From: CAZOEL01 sp964578835
GTDB taxonomy: Bacteria > Desulfobacterota > Syntrophobacteria > Syntrophobacterales > Syntrophobacteraceae
DNA length: 38,891 nt
Reading direction: 5' to 3'
Assembly (NCBI GenBank): GCA_964578835.1
Contig: CAZOEL010000067.1
Location: forward strand, 1 to 38,891
Below, piece after piece: positions 30,435-38,891 of this stretch (position 1 is its first letter; each line of letters starts with the position of its first letter). Both the position numbers and the translations under genes were made by a program. Below the pieces are notes generated by a model, which had not been told where the DNA came from, did no database searches, and was given only the letters and a program-made list of their open reading frames with translations.

Positions 30435-30743
30435 ATGAAGATCATCAACCTGGACAAATTCCGCATTCAAAGCGTCGTCTCCCTTGACGGCGTCAACTAC
30501 ACCATCGAAGGCCGCACGGTCGAATCTTTCCTCGAGAGCGACATCGATGAGCGCATGAAGACGTGCTCAAACGAGAAAGAGCGCGTGAAGCTCATGGTCG
30601 AAGAGCTTGAGAAGACGACCTCGATCCCGAGAGAAGTGCTCGTAAAGCAGCAGTTCCCCGTCCTCTACGCCATTTTGAGCGTCATGAACGGGATCGACCC
30701 CGAGACCAATCCTCCGGGAGGTAGCGAATCGGACCCAAAGTAG
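30435..30743 (+). CDS. Tail assembly chaperone G-like protein
   Basis: 102 residues with a beta start (MKIINLDKFRIQSVVSLDG) and a helical part (SNEKERVKLMVEELEKT). In lambda-type phages the G product and a minor G-T frameshift product guide tape-measure and tube assembly. The last codons contain a slippery heptamer CCCAAAG (30734-30740) just before the TAG. Confidence 0.8.
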   Translation: MKIINLDKFRIQSVVSLDGVNYTIEGRTVESFLESDIDERMKTCSNEKERVKLMVEELEKTTSIPREVLVKQQFPVLYAILSVMNGIDPETNPPGGSESDPK

Positions 30744-31084
30744 GGGAGGGGGCGGAGATCGAGATGCTCGATTTCGGGTTCGTTGCCTGCCAGGTGATGC
30801 ACTTCTACGGCATCTCCTACCGGGAGATGCTCGCCCTCCCCATTCACACTTTTTGGGAAATGTCGAGAGGCGTTGACCGCATCCAGGCAAGTTGCGACAT
30901 CCGCATGTTCCGCCTGGTGCAGCAGGCGATCTTCGGGGAAGATTTGGAAGAGTACCTTGACATGCTGGAGAGCGAGCGCGGCACGGTCGCAAAGGGGCGG
31001 TCTTCAAGTGAGAAGGAATGCGACCGGAAGGGTCTGGAGCAGCTTCGGACCGTGCTTGGCGCGGGGAGCGTCCAGGAGGAGTGA
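30435..31084 (+). CDS. G-T frameshift fusion (tail assembly chaperone)
   Basis: Predicted 216-residue product: 102 codons of the G frame, a -1 slip at 30734-30740, then 114 codons ending at 31084. The T part has helical segments (ACQVMHFYGISYREMLALP) and fits tail chaperone T domains by position. An independent start for T at ATG 30764 lacks a strong ribosome site. This parallels lambda gpG-T. Confidence 0.78.
30734..30740 (+). other. -1 ribosomal frameshift site, CCCAAAG
   Basis: The heptamer is in the correct phase (C CCA AAG) two codons before the G stop. A -1 slip continues in the open T frame (VGEGAEIE then M at 30764), giving a 216-residue G-T fusion. G-rich sequence follows directly (GGGGAGGGGGCGG). 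Confidence 0.8.
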
Positions 31085-31095
31085 AAGCAAATAAT

Positions 31096-31127
31096 AAGGC
31101 CCGCTTGGTCTCAAGCGAGCCTTTTTC
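31096..31127 (+). terminator. Intrinsic terminator before tape measure gene
   Basis: AAGGCCCGCTTG / CAAGCGAGCCTT with GTCT loop and one mismatch, followed by TTTC TTT. It lies 12 bases past the G-T stop. Confidence 0.8.
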
Positions 31128-31147
31128 TTTAAGGGGGGAAAGATACA

Positions 31148-34100
31148 ATGATAGCGGTGCTCCAGGCCAGCATCACCCTTCTCACGTCGGGGTTCTCGAA
31201 AGGCGTCTCCCAGGTCATTGGCGGAATGAAGTCGATGGGGAAGGCCGCCATCGCCGTGAACCAATCGCTTGCCCTCTTCGACCGTTTCATGAACGGCGTC
31301 GTGGGAAGGCTCGCGACTCTTGGCAATAGCTTCTTACAAACCGCCTCCAAGTTCGACATGCTAAAGATCACCCTCGACACCCTGACCAAGGGCAAGGGGG
31401 AGGAGTGGTTTCAAAAGCTCAGCGAGTGGGCGCTCAAGATGCCCGTTGACTTTGAGCAGGGTGTTAAAAGCTTCCAACAACTAATCGCGATGGGAATTAA
31501 TCCCACCACCGCGCAGATGACCGTGCTCGTCGATACTGTTTCGGCCCTGGGCGGCCACAAAGACACTCTCGATCGCATCGCAAAAGCTCTGGGGCAGATG
31601 CAGACCACGGGCTACATTCACGCCCAGGATATCTTTCAGCTCGCCCAGGTAGGCATCCCGGTCGTCAAGTACCTGGAGCAGTACACCGACCTCACGCAAA
31701 AACAGATCGCCAACATTGGCGAGTACAAGATCCGCTCCGAAGAGGTCATCAAGGCGATTATCTATGGTCTTAGCCAGACCTTCGGCGGCCAGAGCGCGCG
31801 GGTCATGGACAAGTTCCAGGGCCAGATCGAAACGATTATAAACCTCTGGCAGATGTTCCAATACTCCGTCATGCAGTCGGGCCCCATGGCCTTTATCGAG
31901 GCGACCCTAAAGCGCGTGATCGACTACGTTGAGGAGCTTCGACGCACGGGCGAGTTCGACGATATCGCTAAGAGCATCGGGAAGGCCGTAACGGAGTGGC
32001 TTGAGTGGATAGTCTCGCTTGGCGAGGAGGTTTGGGCCAACCGCGACAGGGTTGTAAAGTTCTTTGCCGACCTCAAAGCCGGGGCCGAATCCGCATGGCC
32101 CGTCATTAAATCGGTTGCCGAGACTCTAGGGAGTGTTGCCACGGCGACCGCGAGCGTCGTTTCGGCTCTCCCCGGCGACGGGGCCTCGAGCGCAGCAGTC
32201 GGGCTTCTTACGGCCAGGCTTTTTGGCTCCCCCATAGGCCAGATCGTCTTCATGCTCACCCTTTTCAGGGAGACGGTCAACGCGGCCGCAAACGCGGCGG
32301 GCTTGAAGGCGCCGGATGGAAAAGACATCATCCCTAACCCCTTCACCGAGATTCCCGAGTCGGCCGGGAAAGCCTGGGACGCCCTAAAGAACGTCTACAA
32401 GGGTCTGGGTGATGCCTGGAACCAGGCCATGAGCTCGGATGCGGTGAAGACATCGGGCCAGGCGCTCGATGACTTCACGAAAAAGTTCAACGACTTTTTT
32501 AGCTTCACGGGTCCTCCCGTCGATGTGCGAGGCCAGCTCTACCGGGCTCTTTCCGACTCGGCGGAGGCGGCCGCTCAAGACGTGACCCGGGCCAACTCGG
32601 ATATCGAAGACTCCGGCGCGGACCTTGAGAGGTTCCTCCGCAAAGTCGAGTCGTTCGGCAAGAACATGGAGAGCGTCTCGCTTTCCATCGACGGCTCGGG
32701 GAAAAGCTTTTCCGAGTACGCAGCCGGGCTTCTCGAGAGCGGCGAGAAGATGACGCAGTCGCTTCAGCGGACCTTCGATGAGTCGATGGGTGCTGGCGCA
32801 AGCCTTGAGTTCCTCGCGACAACCGCCCAAGATCTCAAGCGAGACTTCTTAGAGGGCCGGGTCGGCATTGACGAGTACATGAAGCAGATGGCCGAGCTTA
32901 GGCTTGAGACCTCCGAGTTCAAAAAAGAGGGCGGCCTCGACATCGACCAACCGGGCGAGAACGGCAAGTTCAAGACGAAGTCCATGCTCGACGGCGGCGA
33001 TCGAGGCATGGAGAGCGCAAAGAAGCTCCTCGCCGAAACCTGGGAGGAGGTGCGGAGGCTTGAGAGCGAATACAAGGCTCTCACCAGCGGCCTTAGCGAC
33101 TTTGAGCTCGCGATGCTCGACATAAATTCCGACGTTGAAGAGCAGATCGTAAAGCATAAAAAGCAGATAGTCCTCGTTCCCGCACTTGAGGACGCCTTCA
33201 GAAACCTTGGGGATACGCAAAAGAGGGTCTTTCTCGCAAAGGAGCTGGGCGAGTACGAAAAGCAGTTCAAGAAGACGTTTCTTGAGATCGAAACCGAGAT
33301 CGACGCCTTAAAGCGAAAGATCGCGGGCGGCATGGGCGATGCGTGGCTCGAGATCCAGAAGACGATCCAGCAAAAGAAGGTGATGGAACTCGACCTCCAG
33401 TTCAAATTCGGTTCACAGCCTCTCAAGGAAGCCGCAGATGCAATCGCAAACGGTATAGCCAAGCCAGTCGGGAGCACCCTGAACGAGCGCATCAACTATA
33501 TCATGGACCGGCTGATAAGAGAGGTGGGCTTGACTATCGAGCAGGCAGCGGGTGTCGTTGGCGGCCTCATGAGCGAGTCGGGTCTAAAGCCTGGCGCAAT
33601 AAACCCAAATGATGGGAAGTACACGGACTCACTTGGCATAGCTCAGTGGAACGACAAGCGCCTGGGCGAGCTCAAAGCCTTTGCCGGCGAACGATGGAAT
33701 ACGTTCGAGGCCCAGGTTGCCTTCCTCATTCACGAGCTGATGACCTCCGAGAACAAAGCTCTCACCATGATAAAGGGCTCTCTCGACAGAAACAGCGCCT
33801 CCTATGCCTTCACGGAAGGCTACGAGCGGGCCGCAACCAAGGGGAGAGTCCGCCAAAGCGACCGGGAATTCGCAAACCAGGCCATGAACGCCTACAAAGG
33901 CGGGAGCTACTTCGTTGGGCCGCCCACCCCTTCCGAGCAGCAGGAAAGAGAGGCCCAGTATGTCAGGGCCGCAGAGCAGGCGTACATCAACAAGAACGCC
34001 GCACTCGACCAGGGCAGAGTCCTCTGGATGAGACTGGCCGAGACCGCAACGCAGGCCATAAGCGCAGAGCAGCAGGCGGCGCAGGTCGCCATGACCGGAA

Positions 34101-35068
34101 GAGAGCAGCTCTTTGTCCCCATAAAAGAGGCCGAAAGTAAGTTCAAAGAAGCCCTGGATGCGAGCAACGTCTCTCTTGAGGAAAGAGCGAGACTTGCAGC
34201 CGTAGCCGCTGAGCAGTTCCAGAAGATGAGCGATGCCGCGGTAACGGAGAGAGTCAACTCCCTCAACATGGACATCAAGGGCGCCGAGTTTCAAAATTCG
34301 CTCATCGGGCTCTCCGAGGCCGAGCAAATCATCGCAACAACCAACTACGAGATGGAGAAATGGGGCTCTTCGACGGATGCCGTCGCCCAAGCCCTCTTGC
34401 GTTTAAACGAGGTGAAGCTCGAGGGTCTTCGCCGCGAGATGGAGGAAACGATCAGAAAGTCTCTCTCCCTAGAGGCCGCTTTTAAAGGGGTGTTGGAGGG
34501 GTGGAAGGGGGCTTTCGGGGACTTTTTCATGAACTTTGCCGAGACCGGGAAGTTCGCCTTTAAGGAGCTCGCCAACGCTCTTGTCAAGTCGCTTCGCATG
34601 ATGGCGGCGCAGAAGACCGCGGAAGCCCTCATGATCGCCCTTGAAAATACAGTCAAGGCCGGAGTCGCGGCTGTCTCGGGCGGCTTCTACAACGGCGTCT
34701 CCTCAGAGCAGTATCTATCGGCTGCGGGGACGGCCATGGCGGCCGTCCCCCTCTACATGGGCTTCGTCCTGGGAAGCGGCCTGGCTGGCATGGCGCACTC
34801 GGGCATCGACTCGGTTCCAAGAGAGGGAACGTGGCTCTTGGATAAGGGCGAGCGCGTCGTTGATGCAAAGACGAACCGCGACCTCAAAGAGTATCTCAAG
34901 GGATCTGGCGGCAATCAGGTTGCCATGACGGTCAACATCTCGGGCGGCGACGAAAAGTCGGTCATGAACTCGCTTCCCTATCTTCGTCAGACGATCGAGG
35001 ACGTGGTGAATGAAAACATCTCTCAGAACGGCTCGATTCGAGGCACGATCATAAACTACGCGACATAG
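31148..35068 (+). CDS. Tape measure protein with embedded tail lysozyme domain
   Basis: 1306 residues, the longest gene here. The N-terminal third has the helical tape-measure core (VLQASITLLTSGFSKGV, GYIHAQDIFQLAQVGIPV and similar segments). A phage tail lysozyme domain covers about 775-920 (LTIEQAAGVVGGLMSESGL, GIAQWNDKRL, AQVAFLIHELM), expected to open peptidoglycan during infection. Hydrophobic and glycine-rich segments near the C terminus (GFVLGSGLAGMAH) may insert into the inner membrane. At 0.15 nm per residue this would set a tail of up to about 190 nm, minus the enzyme domain. AAGGGGGGAAAG precedes ATG 31148. Confidence 0.9.
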   Translation: MIAVLQASITLLTSGFSKGVSQVIGGMKSMGKAAIAVNQSLALFDRFMNGVVGRLATLGNSFLQTASKFDMLKITLDTLTKGKGEEWFQKLSEWALKMPVDFEQGVKSFQQLIAMGINPTTAQMTVLVDTVSALGGHKDTLDRIAKALGQMQTTGYIHAQDIFQLAQVGIPVVKYLEQYTDLTQKQIANIGEYKIRSEEVIKAIIYGLSQTFGGQSARVMDKFQGQIETIINLWQMFQYSVMQSGPMAFIEATLKRVIDYVEELRRTGEFDDIAKSIGKAVTEWLEWIVSLGEEVWANRDRVVKFFADLKAGAESAWPVIKSVAETLGSVATATASVVSALPGDGASSAAVGLLTARLFGSPIGQIVFMLTLFRETVNAAANAAGLKAPDGKDIIPNPFTEIPESAGKAWDALKNVYKGLGDAWNQAMSSDAVKTSGQALDDFTKKFNDFFSFTGPPVDVRGQLYRALSDSAEAAAQDVTRANSDIEDSGADLERFLRKVESFGKNMESVSLSIDGSGKSFSEYAAGLLESGEKMTQSLQRTFDESMGAGASLEFLATTAQDLKRDFLEGRVGIDEYMKQMAELRLETSEFKKEGGLDIDQPGENGKFKTKSMLDGGDRGMESAKKLLAETWEEVRRLESEYKALTSGLSDFELAMLDINSDVEEQIVKHKKQIVLVPALEDAFRNLGDTQKRVFLAKELGEYEKQFKKTFLEIETEIDALKRKIAGGMGDAWLEIQKTIQQKKVMELDLQFKFGSQPLKEAADAIANGIAKPVGSTLNERINYIMDRLIREVGLTIEQAAGVVGGLMSESGLKPGAINPNDGKYTDSLGIAQWNDKRLGELKAFAGERWNTFEAQVAFLIHELMTSENKALTMIKGSLDRNSASYAFTEGYERAATKGRVRQSDREFANQAMNAYKGGSYFVGPPTPSEQQEREAQYVRAAEQAYINKNAALDQGRVLWMRLAETATQAISAEQQAAQVAMTGREQLFVPIKEAESKFKEALDASNVSLEERARLAAVAAEQFQKMSDAAVTERVNSLNMDIKGAEFQNSLIGLSEAEQIIATTNYEMEKWGSSTDAVAQALLRLNEVKLEGLRREMEETIRKSLSLEAAFKGVLEGWKGAFGDFFMNFAETGKFAFKELANALVKSLRMMAAQKTAEALMIALENTVKAGVAAVSGGFYNGVSSEQYLSAAGTAMAAVPLYMGFVLGSGLAGMAHSGIDSVPREGTWLLDKGERVVDAKTNRDLKEYLKGSGGNQVAMTVNISGGDEKSVMNSLPYLRQTIEDVVNENISQNGSIRGTIINYAT

Positions 35069-35106
35069 CGTAAGTTATAGGCTGATATAACAATAATTTA
35101 AGCCAT

Positions 35107-35154
35107 GAGGCTGCATGAATTTTTAATAAACTTTCATGCAGCCTCTCTTTTTTT
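35107..35154 (+). terminator. Intrinsic terminator after tape measure gene
   Basis: GAGGCTGCATGAA / TTCATGCAGCCTC, 13 bp perfect, with a 13-base loop and TCTTTTTTT tail. It is the longest stem among the late terminators. Confidence 0.88.
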
Positions 35155-35167
35155 AAGGGAGGCATAG

Positions 35168-35506
35168 ATGCCTGTAACGTTTCCCCTGGTCCCCAACCGC
35201 ATCAAGAACGTAGTCCCTGAGTTCGACACGAACGTCGTTGTTTTCGAGAACAAAAAAGAACAGCGCTCGCCAAATTATGACGTTGCTAAAGAGCGCTTTA
35301 AGCTCGTTTTTCAGCTTTTAAACAAGGCAGACACAAACACGCTCATCGACTTTTTCAAAGCGAGAAAAGGGCAATTTGAAGCTTTCCTGTTGAACAATCA
35401 CATAGACGGGCAAACCTACACGGTGCGCTTTGCCTCCGACAAGCTCTCACTCAATTACCTGAACGTGCATTATGCCGATTGCGAAATTGAGGTGGTCACA
35501 TGCTAG
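35168..35506 (+). CDS. Minor tail protein (M-like)
   Basis: 112 residues, beta-rich (MPVTFPLVPNRIKNVVPEF; FKARKGQFEAFLLNN). The position between tape measure and L-like gene and the small size match lambda gpM-type tip proteins. The stop overlaps the next start by 7 bases. Confidence 0.7.
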   Translation: MPVTFPLVPNRIKNVVPEFDTNVVVFENKKEQRSPNYDVAKERFKLVFQLLNKADTNTLIDFFKARKGQFEAFLLNNHIDGQTYTVRFASDKLSLNYLNVHYADCEIEVVTC

Positions 35507-36093
35507 ATGTGGGCGCGGCCGCCAACAGGGCGATCAACGGCGATCAAGTAACGACCTATTATCTCTACGAAATCACCTATGACCCTGCTCAAGAGCCGCT
35601 AAGGTGGACGAGCTGGTCGTCCGATGTCTCGCACGCGGGAAAAACCTACAGTGCGAAAGCGATCAAACACGACGAGATGGGCGTCTCGGCAGACGGCAAG
35701 ATAAACGACGTGCGGGTTTCCATCGGCAATGTGGATCGCGAGATACAGCGCTACATCGAGGACTACGAGCTTATCGGGAAAAAGGTCAATGTCATTCATG
35801 TCTTCCCCGGCTTTCCGGTCACCATCGACGCCACATTCCTCATAAAAGCCGCATCGGCAAAGAAGAACATCGTGACCTTCACTCTTTCGCTGGGCTTCGA
35901 TGTCTTAAACGCAGCCATCCCAGGGCGCATCTTCCGGGCGCGCTTCTGCTGGTGGCGCTTCAAAGACGAGCGGTGCAAGTACGCGGGCTCGGATGCCGAG
36001 TGCGGCTACACCTGGGAGGCGTGCAAGGCGAAGGGCAACGTGCGTAACTTCGGCGGTTTCCCGGGGATCATCAACGACGCTTTCTACTTCTAG
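35500..36093 (+). CDS. Tail tip protein L-like with four-cysteine cluster
   Basis: 197 residues. The beta-rich N-terminal part is followed by a C-terminal cysteine set: CWWRFKDERC, then CKYAGSDAEC and CGYTWEAC, i.e. C-x8-C, C-x8-C and C-x6-C. Lambda gpL binds an Fe-S cluster through four cysteines of similar spacing (x8 and x6), so a 4Fe-4S cluster is likely here. The end RNFGGFPGI is also typical of the family. Confidence 0.8.
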   Translation: MLDVGAAANRAINGDQVTTYYLYEITYDPAQEPLRWTSWSSDVSHAGKTYSAKAIKHDEMGVSADGKINDVRVSIGNVDREIQRYIEDYELIGKKVNVIHVFPGFPVTIDATFLIKAASAKKNIVTFTLSLGFDVLNAAIPGRIFRARFCWWRFKDERCKYAGSDAECGYTWEACKAKGNVRNFGGFPGIINDAFYF

Positions 36094-36102
36094 GCGAATC
36101 TT

Positions 36103-36513
36103 ATGAACCTTTTGAAATACATGCAGATCCCCTACCGGCTTAACGGCCGGGGGTGGGACGGGGCGGACTGCTACGGCCTCGTCATCCTCGCCTTTAGAGA
36201 AGAGCGCGGCATCGAACTCTTCGACCCCGGCCGCATATCGGACTGGCGACGCCTCAACGACTCAAACGACTTTTTAGACGGGGCGAAACTCGAATGGAGA
36301 AAGGTCGAAAGACATGAGGTCAAGCTCTTCGATGTCGCGCTCATAAGACGCCTGGGCTCCAAGACGCCCAACCACTGCGGCCTCGTAATCGACCCCGCGC
36401 AGTTCATCGAGCTTACAGACCCGGCCGGAGTCCACGTCTCCAGGATCGACAGGTGGGTCGGCGACATTCATGCCTTCTACAGGCACAAGGAGCTAATCGC
36501 CTATGCAGGTTAA
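36103..36513 (+). CDS. NlpC/P60 family peptidase (K-like tail protein)
   Basis: 136 residues. WDGADCYGLV supplies the catalytic cysteine and NHCGLVI the histidine of the NlpC/P60 papain-like fold, which cleaves peptidoglycan cross-peptides. In lambda gpK this activity and a tail-assembly function are combined, and the position before the J-like gene agrees. The stop overlaps the next start by 11 bases. Confidence 0.85.
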   Translation: MNLLKYMQIPYRLNGRGWDGADCYGLVILAFREERGIELFDPGRISDWRRLNDSNDFLDGAKLEWRKVERHEVKLFDVALIRRLGSKTPNHCGLVIDPAQFIELTDPAGVHVSRIDRWVGDIHAFYRHKELIAYAG

Positions 36514-38891
36514 ATTCGTTGAGAACATCTTCGAGCGAGACAAGGTGATAGCCTTCGAGCGCTCGTATAAGTATCAAACCGTCTCTGACTGGTTTCACTC
36601 CGACTTCCCGGGCCTTGAAGAGAGCTGCATCGTGCCGGTCGTGAGCGGCAGGGAGGCTTCGTGGGATGAGCGCCCGTCGGTAAACGACGAGCTGATCTTC
36701 GTTCAGGTGGCGCAGGGACCGGCCATGCCAGCCCTTGTCTTTATCGGCAAGATGCTTCTCTCGGCCGTCGTGGGCTACGCTCTCTCCTTTGTCGCGAACA
36801 TGTTTTTCAAGCCCGCGGCTGCCGACGGCTTCAAAAACTCGAACACCTACAGATGGGACGGCATACGCAACACGGTAGGCGAGGGCAACGTCGTTCCGGT
36901 GGTCTTCGGGCGTCACAGGATGGGCGGGACTCCGATCGAGGTCTACGTCGATGGCGACAAGTTCAACGACAAGCCCAAGGCCAAGACCAAGTACCTGAAT
37001 GCCCTTTTCGCCGTCAGCGAAGGCCCGATAGAAGACATCGAGCTTTCGACGGCCCAGCTCAACAATCAGGACATCTCGCAATACAACAGCAACGACCCGA
37101 CAAAGCCGACCGTAAAGACCTGGAAGACTCTCGGGGCGAACGATCAGGGCGCGCTCTTAAATTTCAGCAAGGTCGTAAAGCAATACAACATAACCGGCGT
37201 CGAGCTGACCCACTCGCCCGCCTATATCTACAAGACGATAGACGAGGTCGACTCGGTCAACATCAACATCAACTTCCCGGCGCTCGGAAAATACGACGAC
37301 GAGGGAAAGCTCAAAGCCTACACCGTAAGATTCAACTTCTATTACCGGGAGTATGTGGAGGGGGTTGACGGGCAGTGGACGCAGGCGTTCGATGCGGCTG
37401 GAAACGCGGACTTCGATTGCGCGTCGGCGACCACGAGTTCGGCCGACTTCACCAAGACGATCGATTTTCCGAACCGCAAGCGCTATCAGGTAAAGATAGA
37501 CCGAGTCACTGCGGGGACGGCCGACTCGAAAACGCTCGACACCTCGTATCTCACGACGATTCTTGAGATCGAGAATGCGAACCTCTCCTACCCGAATACG
37601 GCTTTATTCGGCTTGAGGCTCAAGGCTACCAAGAAGATATCGGGGCAGATGCCTACGATTACGGTGATTGTCAAGGGGCGCAGGCTCTACGATGTAGAGA
37701 CGGGGGTCGTCGCCTGGTCGAACAATCCGGCCAATATCCTCTACGATTTGCTCACAAACACGCGCTACGGGCTGGGGCGGCACCTGGGCCCCGAGAACAT
37801 CGACCTGCCGTCTTTCATAGCATTCAAGCACTGGTGCGACGAGATCGTCACATCGAGGCAGTACAACCCGTACACGGGCGTCTACGACACGGTAAGCGAG
37901 AAGCGCTACGAACTCAACATGGTGCTGGATTCGCGGCACAAGTTGCTCGACCTCATCGAGAAGATCGCGAAGACGTGCCGCGCCAAAGCCTACTGGCAGG
38001 GCAATAAGGTCAAGATGGTCATCGACCGCCCAGGCGTTCCGGTGCAGCTCTTCTCTATGGGCAACATAGTAAAAGACAGCTTTGAGGAGAGTTACGTCGG
38101 GCTTATAGAGGTCCCGAACCAAGTCACGGCGACGATCTTAGATGAGGCGAACAACTTCAAGAACCAGCCCATCACGGGCATCGATAAGACCCGCCAGGGC
38201 GAGACGCCGAACAACCTGGACATAGCGCTTTTCGGCCTGACGAAGCTCTCGCGCGCAAAGCGCGAGGTCGTCTTCGCCATGCGCCGCGCCCTTGGCATTC
38301 GCAAGTTCATCAAGTTCCAGACGGGCTTGATGGGCGTCGTGAGCGAGCTTGGAGACCTCATCTACTTTCAGCACCAGACGCCTCAATACGGCTGGGGCGG
38401 CAGCATTCACGGCATCAATGGCGGGACCGTAACGCTCGACGCGGCGGTTCCCATGGCACAGGGCGAGCAGTACAGGCTCCGGGTGCAACGCAAGGACTTC
38501 AGCTTCTACGTCTTCGACTTCGTGGCGAGCACTACTACTGTTGGTGCGTACTCGCTCAATCTCGGCTCGGCTCCGAACCCTCCGATAGAGCCCGGGGACG
38601 TGTGGGCGTTCGGTCTTCTCGAGATGGAGGCTAAGCCCTTTCGCGTGACTTCCGTCATGAAGTCAACGAAGAACACGGTCGCAATCGAGGCCGAGGAGTA
38701 CAACGAGAGCGTCCACGATGAGACGGACTCAATCGAAGTGCAGGTGGCGAACTACTCGCAGCTTGGCGTGACGGACATCTACGATCTCGACGGCAGCCTC
38801 CCCGATGCGCCGCCAACGAATCATGAGATGCCCGAGCCGCCCCCGCGCCGAAAAGGCCGCAGGAACAGAGGGCACAGAGCAGAAGCCCGCA
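36503..38891 (+). CDS. Tail tip host-specificity protein J-like, 3-prime truncated
   Basis: At least 796 residues, open to the window end. Residues about 70-100 carry a hydrophobic segment (LVFIGKMLLSAVVGYALSF) like lambda gpI, so I- and J-like parts seem fused. The central tip part starts NTYRWDGIRNTVGEGNVVPV then VFGRHRMGG, the classic gpJ signature, and continues through VVWSNNPANILYDLLTNTR-like text (observed: VAWSNNPANILYDLL). It recognises the receptor at the tail tip. The last 20 codons turn Pro/Arg-rich. The rest of the gene is missing. Confidence 0.88.
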   Translation, partial: MQVKFVENIFERDKVIAFERSYKYQTVSDWFHSDFPGLEESCIVPVVSGREASWDERPSVNDELIFVQVAQGPAMPALVFIGKMLLSAVVGYALSFVANMFFKPAAADGFKNSNTYRWDGIRNTVGEGNVVPVVFGRHRMGGTPIEVYVDGDKFNDKPKAKTKYLNALFAVSEGPIEDIELSTAQLNNQDISQYNSNDPTKPTVKTWKTLGANDQGALLNFSKVVKQYNITGVELTHSPAYIYKTIDEVDSVNININFPALGKYDDEGKLKAYTVRFNFYYREYVEGVDGQWTQAFDAAGNADFDCASATTSSADFTKTIDFPNRKRYQVKIDRVTAGTADSKTLDTSYLTTILEIENANLSYPNTALFGLRLKATKKISGQMPTITVIVKGRRLYDVETGVVAWSNNPANILYDLLTNTRYGLGRHLGPENIDLPSFIAFKHWCDEIVTSRQYNPYTGVYDTVSEKRYELNMVLDSRHKLLDLIEKIAKTCRAKAYWQGNKVKMVIDRPGVPVQLFSMGNIVKDSFEESYVGLIEVPNQVTATILDEANNFKNQPITGIDKTRQGETPNNLDIALFGLTKLSRAKREVVFAMRRALGIRKFIKFQTGLMGVVSELGDLIYFQHQTPQYGWGGSIHGINGGTVTLDAAVPMAQGEQYRLRVQRKDFSFYVFDFVASTTTVGAYSLNLGSAPNPPIEPGDVWAFGLLEMEAKPFRVTSVMKSTKNTVAIEAEEYNESVHDETDSIEVQVANYSQLGVTDIYDLDGSLPDAPPTNHEMPEPPPRRKGRRNRGHRAEAR

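Noticed and set aside
1..38891. tRNA genes or integrase with attachment site
   Set aside because: None could be recognised; no cloverleaf or integrase motif was seen, so prophage state cannot be decided from this window.

Overview
The window is a 38.9 kb piece of a tailed double-stranded DNA phage (or prophage) with a long non-contractile, lambda/HK97-type tail. Terminase, portal, scaffold, capsid, neck, tail tube, tape measure and tail tip genes occur in canonical order, with a lambda-like G/GT -1 frameshift and M/L/K/J-type tip genes. The right end cuts the tip gene and the left end cuts a small leftward gene, so the genome continues both ways. The host cannot be named from sequence. GC-rich codon use, a rubredoxin, a secreted CxxCH haem-type protein and a VapBC-type module would suit an anaerobic or redox-active bacterium such as a Desulfobacterota member; this is inference.

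Region 1 (1-11.6 kb, all leftward) is the early/metabolic arm. It holds a SpeE-like SAM enzyme, a DnaE-type polymerase whose C terminus is a degenerate uracil-DNA-glycosylase-like domain, small zinc proteins, a sigma-factor-like protein, a CobS-like AAA+ ATPase with a Ros/MucR-type zinc finger, a CobT-like VWA protein and small unknowns. Five near-identical promoters drive it. Each has a 17-base spacer carrying the inverted repeat TAAG-N6-CTTA and is followed by a shared leader box.

Region 2 (11.6-13.25 kb) is a non-coding divergent control region. It contains a duplicated promoter-like element, an AGAGC-rich stretch, a possible small RNA ending in an intrinsic terminator, a sixth copy of the operator facing right, and a tandem array of about 18 degenerate 16-17 bp units, many able to form short stems whose ends covary. 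A second hairpin array lies upstream of dnaE.

Region 3 (13.25-38.9 kb, rightward) is the late arm: HExxH protein, PD-(D/E)XK nuclease, an inserted leftward VapBC-type module, ParB-like protein, ABC-ATPase/GNAT fusion (Mom-like DNA modification candidate), terminase, a run of tiny ATGA-coupled membrane proteins with a SpeD-like protein among them, portal, then an unusual cassette (rubredoxin, CxxCH/PKD secreted protein, phospholipase A2-like protein), then scaffold, capsid, neck and tail genes. Several intrinsic terminators interrupt this one-direction arm without obvious new promoters. Together with the long hairpin-rich leader, this raises the possibility of processive antitermination.

Most interesting: the operator-in-spacer regulon, the two covarying hairpin arrays, the DnaE-UDG fusion, the rubredoxin/haem/PLA2 cassette, the SpeD-like protein with a replaced catalytic histidine, and the ABC-GNAT fusion.
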